From the NCBI RefSeq assembly GCF_015291665.1, contig NZ_CP030048.1, positions 1,302,001 to 1,366,000 of the forward strand: a stretch of DNA of 64,000 nucleotides. Reading direction: 5' to 3'. Shown here one piece after another: positions 16,245-24,355 of the stretch. The translations under genes and the position numbers were made by a program. The stretch's first letter is position 1; each line of letters begins with the position of its first letter. The stretch comes from Bradyrhizobium sp. CCBAU 53338. Its GTDB lineage: Bacteria > Pseudomonadota > Alphaproteobacteria > Rhizobiales > Xanthobacteraceae. Under the pieces are notes generated by a model. The model made no database searches. It was not told where the DNA came from and was given only the letters and a program-made list of their open reading frames with translations.

Positions 16245-16627
16245 GCAACGTCGGAATTGTCATCGTATCGCATTCGCCCAAGATCGCGGAAGGCGCGGCC
16301 GATATGGTGCGCCAGATGGTCGGAAACGCCGTGCCGCTGGCCTGGACCGGCGGCGATGTCGACGGTGGGCTCGGTACCAACGTCGCAGGGATTCTCGAAG
16401 CGATCGAGACGGCCTGGTCGCCGGCAGGCGTCGCGATCCTCGTCGATCTCGGCGGTGCCGAGACCAATTCGGAGATGGCGGTCGAGATGCTGCCCGAAGA
16501 CCGGCGCGCGCGCGTGCTGGTCTGCAATGCCCCCGTGGTCGAGGGGGCTGTGATCGCGGCGACGGAGTCTTCAGGCGGCTCATCGCTCGCTGCCGTCAAG
16601 CGCAGTGCGGAGGAATTCTATGCATGA
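16241..16627 (+). CDS. dhaM: DHA kinase phosphotransfer subunit DhaM (EIIA domain only)
   Basis: This 128-residue mannose-type EIIA-like protein has the phospho-acceptor His11 in VGIVIVSHSPKIAEG and the conserved VAILVDLGGAETNSEMA. E. coli DhaM is a three-domain EIIA-HPr-EI fusion. Here only the EIIA part is present, and HPr and EI are separate downstream genes. It passes phosphate from HPr to DhaL-ADP. It overlaps dhaL by 4 bp and the HPr gene by 8 bp. Confidence 0.95.
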   Translation: MSNVGIVIVSHSPKIAEGAADMVRQMVGNAVPLAWTGGDVDGGLGTNVAGILEAIETAWSPAGVAILVDLGGAETNSEMAVEMLPEDRRARVLVCNAPVVEGAVIAATESSGGSSLAAVKRSAEEFYA

Positions 16628-16934
16628 TGCCAACGCCAACCGGGCGGCCCAGACGTTTGCGCCGCTGACCGCCTCGGCGGTCCTCGTCAATCCGGTCGGC
16701 CTGCACGCGCGGCCATCGGTGAAGCTCACGCAACTGGCAAAGGGCTTTGCCGCGAAGATCGAAATCGCGCTTGCGGCCGAGGGACCCTGGACCGACGCCA
16801 AGAGCCCGGTGAAGGTGATGCGCGTGAAGGCGCCGCAAGGTGCAACGCTGCATTTCCGTATCACAGGCCCCGACGGCGAGGCGGCGCTCGCGGCCATGCT
16901 TGCGCTGGTGCATGACGGTTTCGGCGAGGCGTAG
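16620..16934 (+). CDS. HPr-like phosphocarrier of the DHA kinase relay
   Basis: This 104-residue HPr-family protein has phospho-acceptor His29 in VLVNPVGLHARPSVKLTQLA. An 18-residue N-terminal extension precedes the fold. The regulatory Ser46 region of classical HPr (SIMGVM) is replaced by KSPVKVM, so control by HPr kinase is uncertain. I chose the ATG at 16620, behind GGAGG, overlapping dhaM. It should shuttle phosphate between the EI gene downstream and DhaM, separately from the nitrogen PTS that rhizobia carry elsewhere (general knowledge). Confidence 0.92.
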   Translation: MHDANANRAAQTFAPLTASAVLVNPVGLHARPSVKLTQLAKGFAAKIEIALAAEGPWTDAKSPVKVMRVKAPQGATLHFRITGPDGEAALAAMLALVHDGFGEA

Positions 16935-16938
16935 AATC

Positions 16939-18537
16939 GTGGGCGAGATCCATCTCACCGGTCATCCCGCTTCGCCCGGCCTCGCTATCGGCCCGGTCGC
17001 CGTGCTGACGACCGAAGTGGCGAGCAGGACGACGAAGGGCGATCCCGCACAGGAGGCCGCGGCGCTGAAGGCGGCGATCGAAGGGGCCGCCGCGGACCTC
17101 GCCGAACTGATCGCGACGGTTCATGGCGAGGCTGCGGAGATCCTTGAATTCCAGGTCGCGATGCTCGGTGACGACGCGCTTGCGGAGGGGGCTTACGAAG
17201 CTGTTGCGGGCGGCACGGCTGCCGATGAGGCCTGGCGCGCAGCGCTCGACGTCGAGATCGCCGGTTATCGCGCTGCGGACGAGGAATATTTTCGGGCGCG
17301 CGCCGCGGATCTCGTCGACATTCGCGATCGCGTGCTCGCGGCGCTGAACGGCGCGGATGCGAACGCAAAGATCTCCGGCGACTCCGTCGTCACGGGTAAC
17401 GATATTTCGCCCTCGACGTTCCTGGCCGTCGACTGGACCCGTGGCGGCGCCATTGCGCTCGCCAGCGGATCGCCGTCCTCGCACGTCGCGATGCTGGCGC
17501 GATCGCGCGGCGCTCCCATGGTGGTTGGACTGGGTCCGCTGCCGTGGAACGGACAACCGCCGTCACTGGCGCTGGTCGACGGCGACACCGGCACCGTGAT
17601 CTTCGATCCAAAACCTGAAACGCGCCGTCTGTTCGAGCACCGCATGGCGGAAGCGAATGCCGCCCAGATTGCCGCCGACGCCGGTCGCCTCAAGCCGGCG
17701 GCGACGGCTGATGGCCGACGTATCGCCGTTCTTCTCAATGTCGCAGCGCCCGAAGATCTCGCGGGTCTTGATGCTGCCATCTGCGACGGCATTGGCCTGG
17801 TGCGGACGGAGTTTCTGTTCGAGGGGTCGAGAGGCCTGCCCGGCGAGGATGCGCAATACGCGGTCTACCGCCGCATTCTCGAATGGGCCGCGGGGCGGCC
17901 GGTGACGATCCGCACCCTCGATGCCGGCGGCGACAAGCCGATTGCCGGTTTGACGATCGACAGCGAGCGCAATCCGTTCCTCGGCCTCCGTGGTATCAGA
18001 CTCTCGCTGGCGCGGCCGGACGTGTTTCGCATGCAGTTGCGGGCGTTGTGCCGTACGGCCGTGCATGGGGCGCTGAAGGTGATGCTGCCGATGGTCGCGG
18101 TTCCCGCGGAGCTCGACCGTGCCAACGCCATGCTGGACGCGGAGTTTACGGCCCTGACGGCACTGGGCGTCGCCTGCGCCCGGCCGCCGCTCGGCATCAT
18201 GGTCGAGGTGCCATCAGCCGCGTTATGTGCAGAAGACTTCGGCGCAGCGTTCTATTCCATCGGGTCGAACGACCTGACGCAATACACAATGGCGGCGGCT
18301 CGCGATATCGGCGCCGTCGCCGACCTCAACGATGCCGGTCATCCTGCGGTGCTGGCACTGATTGCGCGGACGGTCGAGGCTGGACGCAAGCGCGGCGTCG
18401 AGGTCTCGCTCTGCGGCGATGCGGCGGCGGATACGCGCTTGACGAACGCGCTGCTGGCGACGGGCTTGACGACTCTCTCGGTCTCGCCGATTGCGGTGGC
18501 CAGGCTCAAGGCCGCCATCGCCGGGGTGACTGCATGA
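16939..18537 (+). CDS. PTS enzyme I (PEP-protein phosphotransferase) for DHA kinase
   Basis: This 532-residue EI autophosphorylates from PEP and donates to HPr. It starts directly at the PTS EI N-domain (IHLTGHPASPGLAIGPVAVL), without a GAF domain, so it is not PtsP of the nitrogen PTS. The active-site His182 is in SGSPSSHVAMLARSRGAPMV. The PEP-binding part shows IGLVRTEFLF, IRTLDAGGDKPI, IGSNDLTQYTMAAARD and catalytic Cys492 in VSLCGDAAAD. The start is GTG at 16939, 4 bp after the HPr stop; in-frame sequence further upstream overlaps the HPr gene. Its stop overlaps the next start. Confidence 0.93.
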   Translation: MGEIHLTGHPASPGLAIGPVAVLTTEVASRTTKGDPAQEAAALKAAIEGAAADLAELIATVHGEAAEILEFQVAMLGDDALAEGAYEAVAGGTAADEAWRAALDVEIAGYRAADEEYFRARAADLVDIRDRVLAALNGADANAKISGDSVVTGNDISPSTFLAVDWTRGGAIALASGSPSSHVAMLARSRGAPMVVGLGPLPWNGQPPSLALVDGDTGTVIFDPKPETRRLFEHRMAEANAAQIAADAGRLKPAATADGRRIAVLLNVAAPEDLAGLDAAICDGIGLVRTEFLFEGSRGLPGEDAQYAVYRRILEWAAGRPVTIRTLDAGGDKPIAGLTIDSERNPFLGLRGIRLSLARPDVFRMQLRALCRTAVHGALKVMLPMVAVPAELDRANAMLDAEFTALTALGVACARPPLGIMVEVPSAALCAEDFGAAFYSIGSNDLTQYTMAAARDIGAVADLNDAGHPAVLALIARTVEAGRKRGVEVSLCGDAAADTRLTNALLATGLTTLSVSPIAVARLKAAIAGVTA

Positions 18538-18965
18538 CGGATGACAAAGACGAAGACACGAGCCGGCCGGGCGACAGCAACGTCGCCGACTACAAGCTCA
18601 TCCTGCGCCGAGCGCTCGACAACCGGCCGTCCGGGACGCGGCTGAAGCTCGCGGCGGCGCTCGGAAAGAACCGCTCTTTCGTCAGCCAGATCACCAATCC
18701 GGCCTATCTGGTTCCGATCCCGGCCAAGCATGTCGCGATCATCTTCGATGTCTGCCATCTCTCCGCCACCGAGCGAGCGGCCTTCCTCGAAGCTTATGGG
18801 CGCGCCCATCCGGGACGGCTGCGCGGGGCGCATCGCGAGGCGCGCACGCGCGTCGTCACCGTGACCGTGCCCGATCTCGGCGACGACAAGAAAAATCGCG
18901 CGCTGGAGCAGCTCATCGTCGACTTCGCTGCCCAACTCGCGCGCTACGCCGAAAGCATCGGCTGA
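18534..18965 (+). CDS. Small HTH protein, candidate regulator of the operon
   Basis: This 143-residue protein has an acidic N-terminus. A helix-turn-helix-like segment follows, GTRLKLAAALGKNRSFVSQITNPAYLVPIPAKH, then a helix with LSATERAAFLEAYGRAHPGR and a C-terminal helix EQLIVDFAAQLARYAE. I do not recognise a named family; it looks XRE-like. It overlaps the EI stop by ATGA and precedes dhaK. Being buried in the operon, it is the obvious candidate to bind the GTTTAGT/ACTAAAC dyad at 9781; that link is inference. Confidence 0.7.
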   Translation: MTDDKDEDTSRPGDSNVADYKLILRRALDNRPSGTRLKLAAALGKNRSFVSQITNPAYLVPIPAKHVAIIFDVCHLSATERAAFLEAYGRAHPGRLRGAHREARTRVVTVTVPDLGDDKKNRALEQLIVDFAAQLARYAESIG

Positions 18966-19001
18966 CGCATTCGAAACGCAAGAGAATACCGGGAGGACGC
19001 C

Positions 19002-19991
19002 ATGAAAAAGCTGATCAACAGCGCCGACACGGTGCTCGAAGAGAGTCTCGACGGATTGGCGGCTGCCCATGCCGATATCCTGCTGCTCGGTGCTGACAGG
19101 AAGTTCGTGCGCCGCCGTAGCGTGAAGCCGGGCAAGGTCGCGCTCATCTCGGGCGGCGGCTCCGGCCATGAACCGCTCCATGCCGGCTTTGTCGGCCACG
19201 GTATGCTCGATGCCGCCTGTCCGGGCCAGGTCTTCACCTCGCCGACGCCGGATCAGATGATCGAGGCGGCTGAGGCCGTCGACACCGGGGCTGGCGTGCT
19301 CTTCATCGTCAAGAATTACGAAGGCGATGTGATGAATTTCACCATGGCCGCCGAGATGGCCGGGCGCGAGGTCGCGAGCGTGGTGACCAATGACGACGTC
19401 GCGGTCGAGAAGTCGACCTACACGACGGGGCGTCGCGGCGTCGCGGGAACGCTGATCGTGGAAAAGATGGTCGGCGCCGCGGCCGAAAAGGGCATGCCGC
19501 TCGCTGCGCTCAAGACGCTCGGCGATGACGTCAACAGGCGCACCCGCTCGATGGGCGTGGCGTTGCTGCCGTGCACCGTTCCGGCGGCGGGCCGGCCGAA
19601 CTTCACCCTGGCCGACAACGAAATGGAAATGGGCGTCGGTATTCACGGCGAACCGGGTCGCCGCAGGGTGCCGTTGGCGCCTGCTGATGCGATTGCGTCC
19701 GAGATGCTCAGCGCGATCCTGGGCGATCTCGGTCCGAGCAAAGGCAGCGAAGTCCTGCTTCTCGTCAACGGGTTCGGCGCGACGCCCCTGATCGAGCTCT
19801 ATCTGATGGCCAACAGCGCCAAGCGCATTCTCGATGGAGCGGGGATCGCGGCGACGCGTTTCCTGACCGGTTCCTACGTGACGTCCCTCGACATGGCCGG
19901 CGCCTCGATCACCGTCTCGGTGCTCGATGACCAGTCCAGGCAATTGTGGGACGCGCCGGTGCATACCGCCGCGCTACGCTGGCGGATGTGA
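19002..19991 (+). CDS. dhaK: Dihydroxyacetone kinase substrate-binding subunit DhaK
   Basis: DhaK (329 aa) binds dihydroxyacetone covalently as a hemiaminal on a His. Seen are the glycine-rich ISGGGSGHEPLHAGFVGHGM (50-69), KNYEGDVMNFTMA, and the substrate His215 in GVGIHGEPGR. Length and motifs fit the short PTS-type DhaK. It has a GGGAGGA site and lies 36 bp after the HTH gene. It is the last intact gene of the operon, apart from its DhaL and DhaM partners by four genes. The product, dihydroxyacetone phosphate, enters glycolysis. Confidence 0.95.
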   Translation: MKKLINSADTVLEESLDGLAAAHADILLLGADRKFVRRRSVKPGKVALISGGGSGHEPLHAGFVGHGMLDAACPGQVFTSPTPDQMIEAAEAVDTGAGVLFIVKNYEGDVMNFTMAAEMAGREVASVVTNDDVAVEKSTYTTGRRGVAGTLIVEKMVGAAAEKGMPLAALKTLGDDVNRRTRSMGVALLPCTVPAAGRPNFTLADNEMEMGVGIHGEPGRRRVPLAPADAIASEMLSAILGDLGPSKGSEVLLLVNGFGATPLIELYLMANSAKRILDGAGIAATRFLTGSYVTSLDMAGASITVSVLDDQSRQLWDAPVHTAALRWRM

Positions 19992-19999
19992 TCGAATCC

Positions 20000-20156
20000 T
20001 CAGGTGCGGATCACGAAGCCCGTGGCGAGGTGATTGCGCATGAAATAGATCATCGCGATTCCCGGCACGAGGGCGATGACGGTCATCGCCATGACGAGGC
20101 CTAAATCGGTGGGGAAGCGCGAACAGCGCGGCGGGCCAGTTCCGCGCGGCAATCAT
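20000..20156 (-). pseudogene. Frameshifted C-terminal fragment of a sugar-type ABC permease
   Basis: On the minus strand, an open stretch beginning MIAARNWPAALFALP shifts frame at a CCCC run near 20110. It then continues as TDLGLVMAMTVIALVPGIAM and YFMRNHLATGFVIRT, followed by TGA at 20000. Together these look like the last about 50 residues of a MalG-type permease; one extra C accounts for the shift. The rest of the gene is missing. It faces dhaK tail to tail and is not part of that operon. Confidence 0.65.
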
Positions 20157-20172
20157 GTGTCGTCAGACCCGG

Positions 20173-20472
20173 TCAGCGTCCATCGTCCGGATCGCTCTCC
20201 GCTTCAGGGACCAGTACCGCCGGCTCATCGTAGCCCTTGCGGCTGCTGTAGAACACCAGCGCCATCAGGCCGGCGCCGACGACCAGCGAGAACACCACGC
20301 CGAGTACCAGCGCGACATAGCCCGCTTCCGGCACCTTGGTGTCCGTGCTGGTCCAGCCGAGATAGCCGAGCATGCAGGCGGCAAGGAGCAGGGCAGACAG
20401 CACCGCGATGACGAGCCATCTTGCGTGCTTGCCGCCTTCGGGGCGAGACGACTGAGTATCGGTGCTGGTCAT
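20173..20472 (-). CDS. Two-helix membrane protein of the SoxC cluster
   Basis: This 99-residue protein has two hydrophobic segments, WLVIAVLSALLLAACMLGYLG and YVALVLGVVFSLVVGAGLMALVFY, flanked by polar, acidic termini. I recognise no domain. The ATG at 20472 follows GAGGAG. It is the last gene of a minus-strand cluster after soxC, cytochrome c and DUF302. An electron-transfer or anchoring role for the cytochrome is possible but unsupported by motif. Confidence 0.7.
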   Translation of the reverse strand: MTSTDTQSSRPEGGKHARWLVIAVLSALLLAACMLGYLGWTSTDTKVPEAGYVALVLGVVFSLVVGAGLMALVFYSSRKGYDEPAVLVPEAESDPDDGR

Positions 20473-20511
20473 TGACGTCTCCTCGCACACGATTGGTGAA
20501 CGGCCGCCGTG

Positions 20512-20982
20512 CTATGGCGTGGCGGCCTTGGTTGCGATCGCATGCAGCGCGCCAGTCATCGCGGTGACGGCGGCCTTGGCTTGTTCACCGACGCCGTGAC
20601 GACCGGCGAGATAGGCCGGATCGTTGTAGGACAGCCAGGTCGTGCCCTGGTCGTCCTGCCAGACCAGCGCCTTCAGCGGCAGGTCGATGCCCACGGTCTG
20701 TGCCTGCTGCATCAACGGCGTGCCGCCCTTGGCGTTGCCGAAGACGAGGAGATCGGTCGGACGCAGCTTCAGCTCGACAGCGGCCGCACCCGCGGCGTGG
20801 TCGACATGGGCGAACACCGTGAGGCCCCTGGCCTTCACCTCGGCCTCGAGCCGCTTCATCGTGTCCTCGGGTCCAAAGCTGCTCTTGATGGTGATGAGTC
20901 CGTCGGTGGCCATTGCCTGCGTCTCCCATGAACATACCGTTGCGACCAGAGCGAGAATCCTGATCAGTGCGGGAAGCCTCAT
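20512..20982 (-). CDS. Exported DUF302 protein
   Basis: This 156-residue protein has an N-terminal signal sequence (LPALIRILALVATVCSW) and a DUF302 domain: DGLITIKSSFGPEDTMKRLE, VFAHVDHAAGAAAVELKLRP, DLLVFGNAKGGTPLMQ and ALVWQDDQGTTWLSYNDP. The function of DUF302 is unknown; members often sit near redox or sulfur genes. It lies 9 bp after the cytochrome gene, so they form one operon. Confidence 0.85.
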   Translation of the reverse strand: MRLPALIRILALVATVCSWETQAMATDGLITIKSSFGPEDTMKRLEAEVKARGLTVFAHVDHAAGAAAVELKLRPTDLLVFGNAKGGTPLMQQAQTVGIDLPLKALVWQDDQGTTWLSYNDPAYLAGRHGVGEQAKAAVTAMTGALHAIATKAATP

Positions 20983-20991
20983 GATCCCAGC

Positions 20992-21540
20992 TCACTTCTT
21001 GTGGAACAACCGTGCCGGATCGAATTCCGGGTCCGGAATGAAGCCGCCGCGGTTGGGCATCCTGATGTCAGGTAAGGAGTCCTTGTCGACCTTGCCGTCG
21101 GCGGGCACGATGCCGTTGAGGCTGAGGATGTAGGCGGTGACGGCGTAGGTCTCGTCGGTACTGAGCGAGCCCGGCGTCGGATACGGCATCGCGCGGTGGA
21201 TGTAGTCGAACAGTGTCGTCGCATAAGGCCAGAAGCTGCCGACGGTCTTGACCGGCATGTTGGAGGCGAGCGTGCCCTGTCCGCCGGCGAGGCGATCCTT
21301 GATTCCGCCCTGGCCGTTCTCGCCATGGCAGGCAGAGCAATAGTCTGAAAACACCTGCTTGCCCTGCGCGACGGTGCCGCTGCCATCGGGCAGTCCCGTG
21401 CCATCGGGACCGACATCGATGTCCCACAGCTTGACCTCATCAGGCGTCGCCGGACGTCCGAAATCAACGGCAAAGGCTGGGGCTGCGAGCAGTCCCACAA
21501 TGAAGATGCCTGCGGGAAGCAGCTTGCTATGCGAGGACAT
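20992..21540 (-). CDS. Periplasmic monoheme cytochrome c, SoxC partner
   Basis: This 182-residue exported cytochrome has a signal peptide (LLPAGIFIVGLLAAPAFA), one heme c site CSACHG, and a later Met-containing HRAMPYPTPGSLSTDETYAV that could give the axial ligand. It resembles the cytochrome subunit of SorAB/SoxCD-like sulfite dehydrogenases; classical SoxD is larger and diheme, so I give no symbol. The ATG at 21540 is behind GGAGGG and overlaps the soxC end by 14 bp, which supports a functional pair. Confidence 0.88.
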   Translation of the reverse strand: MSSHSKLLPAGIFIVGLLAAPAFAVDFGRPATPDEVKLWDIDVGPDGTGLPDGSGTVAQGKQVFSDYCSACHGENGQGGIKDRLAGGQGTLASNMPVKTVGSFWPYATTLFDYIHRAMPYPTPGSLSTDETYAVTAYILSLNGIVPADGKVDKDSLPDIRMPNRGGFIPDPEFDPARLFHKK

Positions 21541-22798
21541 TGCGAACCCTCCCGGCTCCGTCGATGCTCCAGGTCTGCTGGGCGTTGTAGTGAAACAGCG
21601 CGTTGGTCCCCATCGCGGCGATGAAGGATTTCCGGTCCGGCTGAACATTGCCTTGCTCGTCGGTCGAGCGGCTGACGATCGTGGTCGGCTTGCCGTCCCA
21701 CATCCAGTCCATCTGGAATCGCACCTGCGCTTTGGCCAATACCGGCAGGTTCAGTTGCGCCTGCTTCCAGGTCTTGGTGCCGTCGGTCGAGATCTCGACC
21801 TTGGCGATCTTGCCGTGCCCGCTCCAGGCGAGACCGGAGATGTTGATGTAGCCCGGCTGGATCTGCATCATCCCCGAAGGCTGGGTGATGACGGAGTTGG
21901 TGTCCATCCGCAGCTGGAATTGCCGTGCCTTGCCGCTCGCGAGCAATTGCGTGTAGCGCGCGGTCTCCCAGCGCGTCATCCACGGCGCGGTGCCGAACTT
22001 GAGGCGGCGCAGCCATTTGATGTTGAGGTTGCCCTCGAAGCCCGGCATTACCAGCCGCATCGGAAAGCCGTGCGCGGGCCTGAGCGGCTCGCCGTTCTGG
22101 CCATAAGCGACGAAAGCCTCGTTCACGATCTCTTCGGTGAGCGGAATGCTGCGGTCGACCCCCGCGCCGTCACCGCCTTCCGCCAGCATCCAGGTCGAGC
22201 CCTTGTCCTTGGCGACGAGGTCGATCAGGAATTTGAGCGGCACGCCGGTCCATTCATTGGTGCTGACGAGACCATGCGTGTTCTGCACCGTCAACTCGGG
22301 GTCGGCCTTCTTCCAGTTCTCCCAGCCGTTGCCGGTGCATTCGATGAAGACCACGCGCGAAATCGACGGCATCCGCTTGAGATCATCGACGCTGAACACC
22401 AGAGGCTTCTGCACCATGCCGTGGACCAGAAGACGGTGCTGTGCAGGATCGATATCCGGCACGCCGGAATGGCTGCGCTCGTAGTGCAGATCGGTCGGCG
22501 TGATGTTGCCGACCAGCTTATGATGTGGCGTCTTGGAATTGATGGCATCGCCGGGGTCGATGTTGCGTTTGCCTGGCGTGGCCTCGGGGATGCGATCGAT
22601 CTTGACGAAGCGAGATCGCTCGCTGTGCGCGCTCAGGTCGGCGCCCGGACCGCGATCGGGGACGTCGGCGAGCGATTCGGCATTGGCCGCTTCGGTCGCG
22701 GCCACGCCCAAAATGCCGGCCGACAAGCCTCCCACGAAGCCACGCCGCGACACGTTCGCAGGCCGTGACGACAACTCGATTGGCGTCTTGGACGTCAT
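21527..22798 (-). CDS. soxC: SoxC-type sulfite dehydrogenase, molybdopterin subunit
   Basis: This 423-residue periplasmic molybdoenzyme of the sulfite oxidase family has a Tat signal (VSRRGFVGGLSAGILGVAAT). The molybdenum-ligating Cys is in VVFIECTGNGWENW; other family features are PGFEGNLNIKWLRRLKFG and the C-terminal dimerisation domain (ISGLAWSGHGKIAKVEISTDG). The start at 22798 has a GGAG site. No soxXYZAB genes are nearby, so it probably oxidises sulfite or another sulfur intermediate on its own, giving electrons to the adjacent cytochrome. It is the first gene of a four-gene unit. Confidence 0.9.
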   Translation of the reverse strand: MTSKTPIELSSRPANVSRRGFVGGLSAGILGVAATEAANAESLADVPDRGPGADLSAHSERSRFVKIDRIPEATPGKRNIDPGDAINSKTPHHKLVGNITPTDLHYERSHSGVPDIDPAQHRLLVHGMVQKPLVFSVDDLKRMPSISRVVFIECTGNGWENWKKADPELTVQNTHGLVSTNEWTGVPLKFLIDLVAKDKGSTWMLAEGGDGAGVDRSIPLTEEIVNEAFVAYGQNGEPLRPAHGFPMRLVMPGFEGNLNIKWLRRLKFGTAPWMTRWETARYTQLLASGKARQFQLRMDTNSVITQPSGMMQIQPGYINISGLAWSGHGKIAKVEISTDGTKTWKQAQLNLPVLAKAQVRFQMDWMWDGKPTTIVSRSTDEQGNVQPDRKSFIAAMGTNALFHYNAQQTWSIDGAGRVRNVLA

Positions 22799-22935
22799 AC
22801 GATCTCCCATCGATAATCGTGTGTTTTGGAAATGCCGATCGCGTTCATGCGCCGACATTTACCGCACGCCGCGCGGATTGCTTGTTAAGTTCTGTTAGAA
22901 GGAGTGAGCGCAGGCGCGCGCACTCCTGCGATCGT

Positions 22936-23274
22936 TCAAGCTTCCCTGAACGCCTCATGCGCGCGGGTCGAGTAGACCAACGCGGCGCCGGCATTGACCG
23001 AGATCGCGGTGCCGAGCGCCTCGGCGATCTCGCCTTCGGTTGCGCCGTGCTTCTTCGCTTCGGCAGCATGGACGGTGATACAGCCGTCGCAACGCAGGCT
23101 GATGGCGACGGCGAGCGCTATCAGCTCGCGTGTCTTGGCGTCGAGATGAGCGGTCTTGGCGCCCGCACCGCTCAGGGTCGCGTATCCCTTGACCGTCTCG
23201 GGTGAGAGCTTGCCGATCTCGCCGACGCCAGCGACGACCTGGCGGCGGTAGGTGTTCCAGTCGAGCATGGCCAT
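22936..23274 (-). CDS. AhpD/carboxymuconolactone decarboxylase-family protein
   Basis: This 112-residue single-domain protein has the AhpD redox motif Cys62-x-x-Cys65-x-x-x-His69 (RCDGCITVHAAEAKKHG), typical of CMD-type alkylhydroperoxidase-like proteins. The ATG at 23274 follows GGAGG. It is divergent from the AraC regulator at 23378, with about 100 bp between them, and is the likely target of that regulator. The peroxide or other substrate is not known. Confidence 0.85.
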   Translation of the reverse strand: MAMLDWNTYRRQVVAGVGEIGKLSPETVKGYATLSGAGAKTAHLDAKTRELIALAVAISLRCDGCITVHAAEAKKHGATEGEIAEALGTAISVNAGAALVYSTRAHEAFREA

Positions 23275-23377
23275 GTTAACCTCCATCGGTGTGCTGGCCT
23301 CTAATGTGTCGGCGTTTGCTGCGGCGGGAAATGGCCGCGCGGCTCAGGCAGATGTCCGGGCGGATCAAGGAGTGCTG

Positions 23378-24355
23378 ATGTCTGAGGCTGAAGCCGCCGA
23401 ATTGCTGAATGCGATGGTGCCGCTGTTCAGGATCCGTCCCGTGATCGAGGATTCCTGCAGGTTTGGTGGCAGCTGGGAGTCGCTGCACGCGCCGAACGGC
23501 AAGGGATGGGCGCAATTCCACATGGTGACGCGCGGCTCCTGCGTGGTCGAGCGGCCGGGCCTTGGCCCGCAAAGGCTGGAGGCCGGCGACATTCTCCTGC
23601 TGCCGCACGGCGACAGTCATCTGGTGCGAAGCGAGGTGAAGGGCGCTGCCGGGCGGGTCTCGACTGGCGTCCGAAACGGGGTTCGCCAGCGCGCGACGGT
23701 CGATGCTGCGGCGGATACGGAGCTGCTGTGCGGCCGTTTCCTGTTCGAGACCTCGGACGAGAATCCGCTGATCGCGGCGCTTCCCGACGAGATCGTCCTG
23801 CGCACGGCGGGAGAGCCGCTGCTGGAACGATTTCGGCGCCTGCTGCTCGACATCCGCGAGGAACTGGACGTGGGGCGGGCCGGATCAGAGATGGTCGCCG
23901 CCGACCTCGCGCGAGCACTGTTCGTCATGATGCTCCGCGACCACCTGACGGAGCGGGCGTCCGCGAACGGGACGCTGTCGCTGTTGCAGGACCGCACGAC
24001 GGCCCGCGTCGTGCTGGCGATCCTCGGCGATCTCGCCCGCGACTGGACGCTCGACGAGATGGCGGAGGTCGCCATCGCCTCGCGCGCGACGCTGGTGCGG
24101 GCTTTTCAGAAGCGCGCAAGCGTCGCGCCGATGACGTTCCTGTCAGATCTGAGATTGGCAGTCGCGCGCAAGCGGCTGGCCGGCACGTCCGATCCGATCG
24201 CGAAGATCGCGGCGGAGATCGGCTATGCGTCCGAGAGCGCACTGAGCAAGGCCATCATGCGTCGATACGGCGTGCGACCCGGCGCTCTGAGAGAGCCGGG
24301 TCAGCATGCGCCGGTCGTCAACTTCGATACCAGCTCGCCAAATTCCAGGTCGTGA
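23378..24355 (+). CDS. AraC-family transcriptional regulator
   Basis: This 325-residue regulator has an N-terminal cupin_6-type sensor (GWAQFHMVTRGSCVVERPG, GDILLLPHGDSHLV) and a C-terminal double HTH: DWTLDEMAEVAIASRATLVR and DPIAKIAAEIGYASESALSK. The ATG at 23378 follows AAGGAG. It probably controls the divergent AhpD-like gene at 22936. Its last 38 bp overlap, tail to tail, the end of the binding-protein gene on the other strand. Confidence 0.9.
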   Translation: MSEAEAAELLNAMVPLFRIRPVIEDSCRFGGSWESLHAPNGKGWAQFHMVTRGSCVVERPGLGPQRLEAGDILLLPHGDSHLVRSEVKGAAGRVSTGVRNGVRQRATVDAAADTELLCGRFLFETSDENPLIAALPDEIVLRTAGEPLLERFRRLLLDIREELDVGRAGSEMVAADLARALFVMMLRDHLTERASANGTLSLLQDRTTARVVLAILGDLARDWTLDEMAEVAIASRATLVRAFQKRASVAPMTFLSDLRLAVARKRLAGTSDPIAKIAAEIGYASESALSKAIMRRYGVRPGALREPGQHAPVVNFDTSSPNSRS

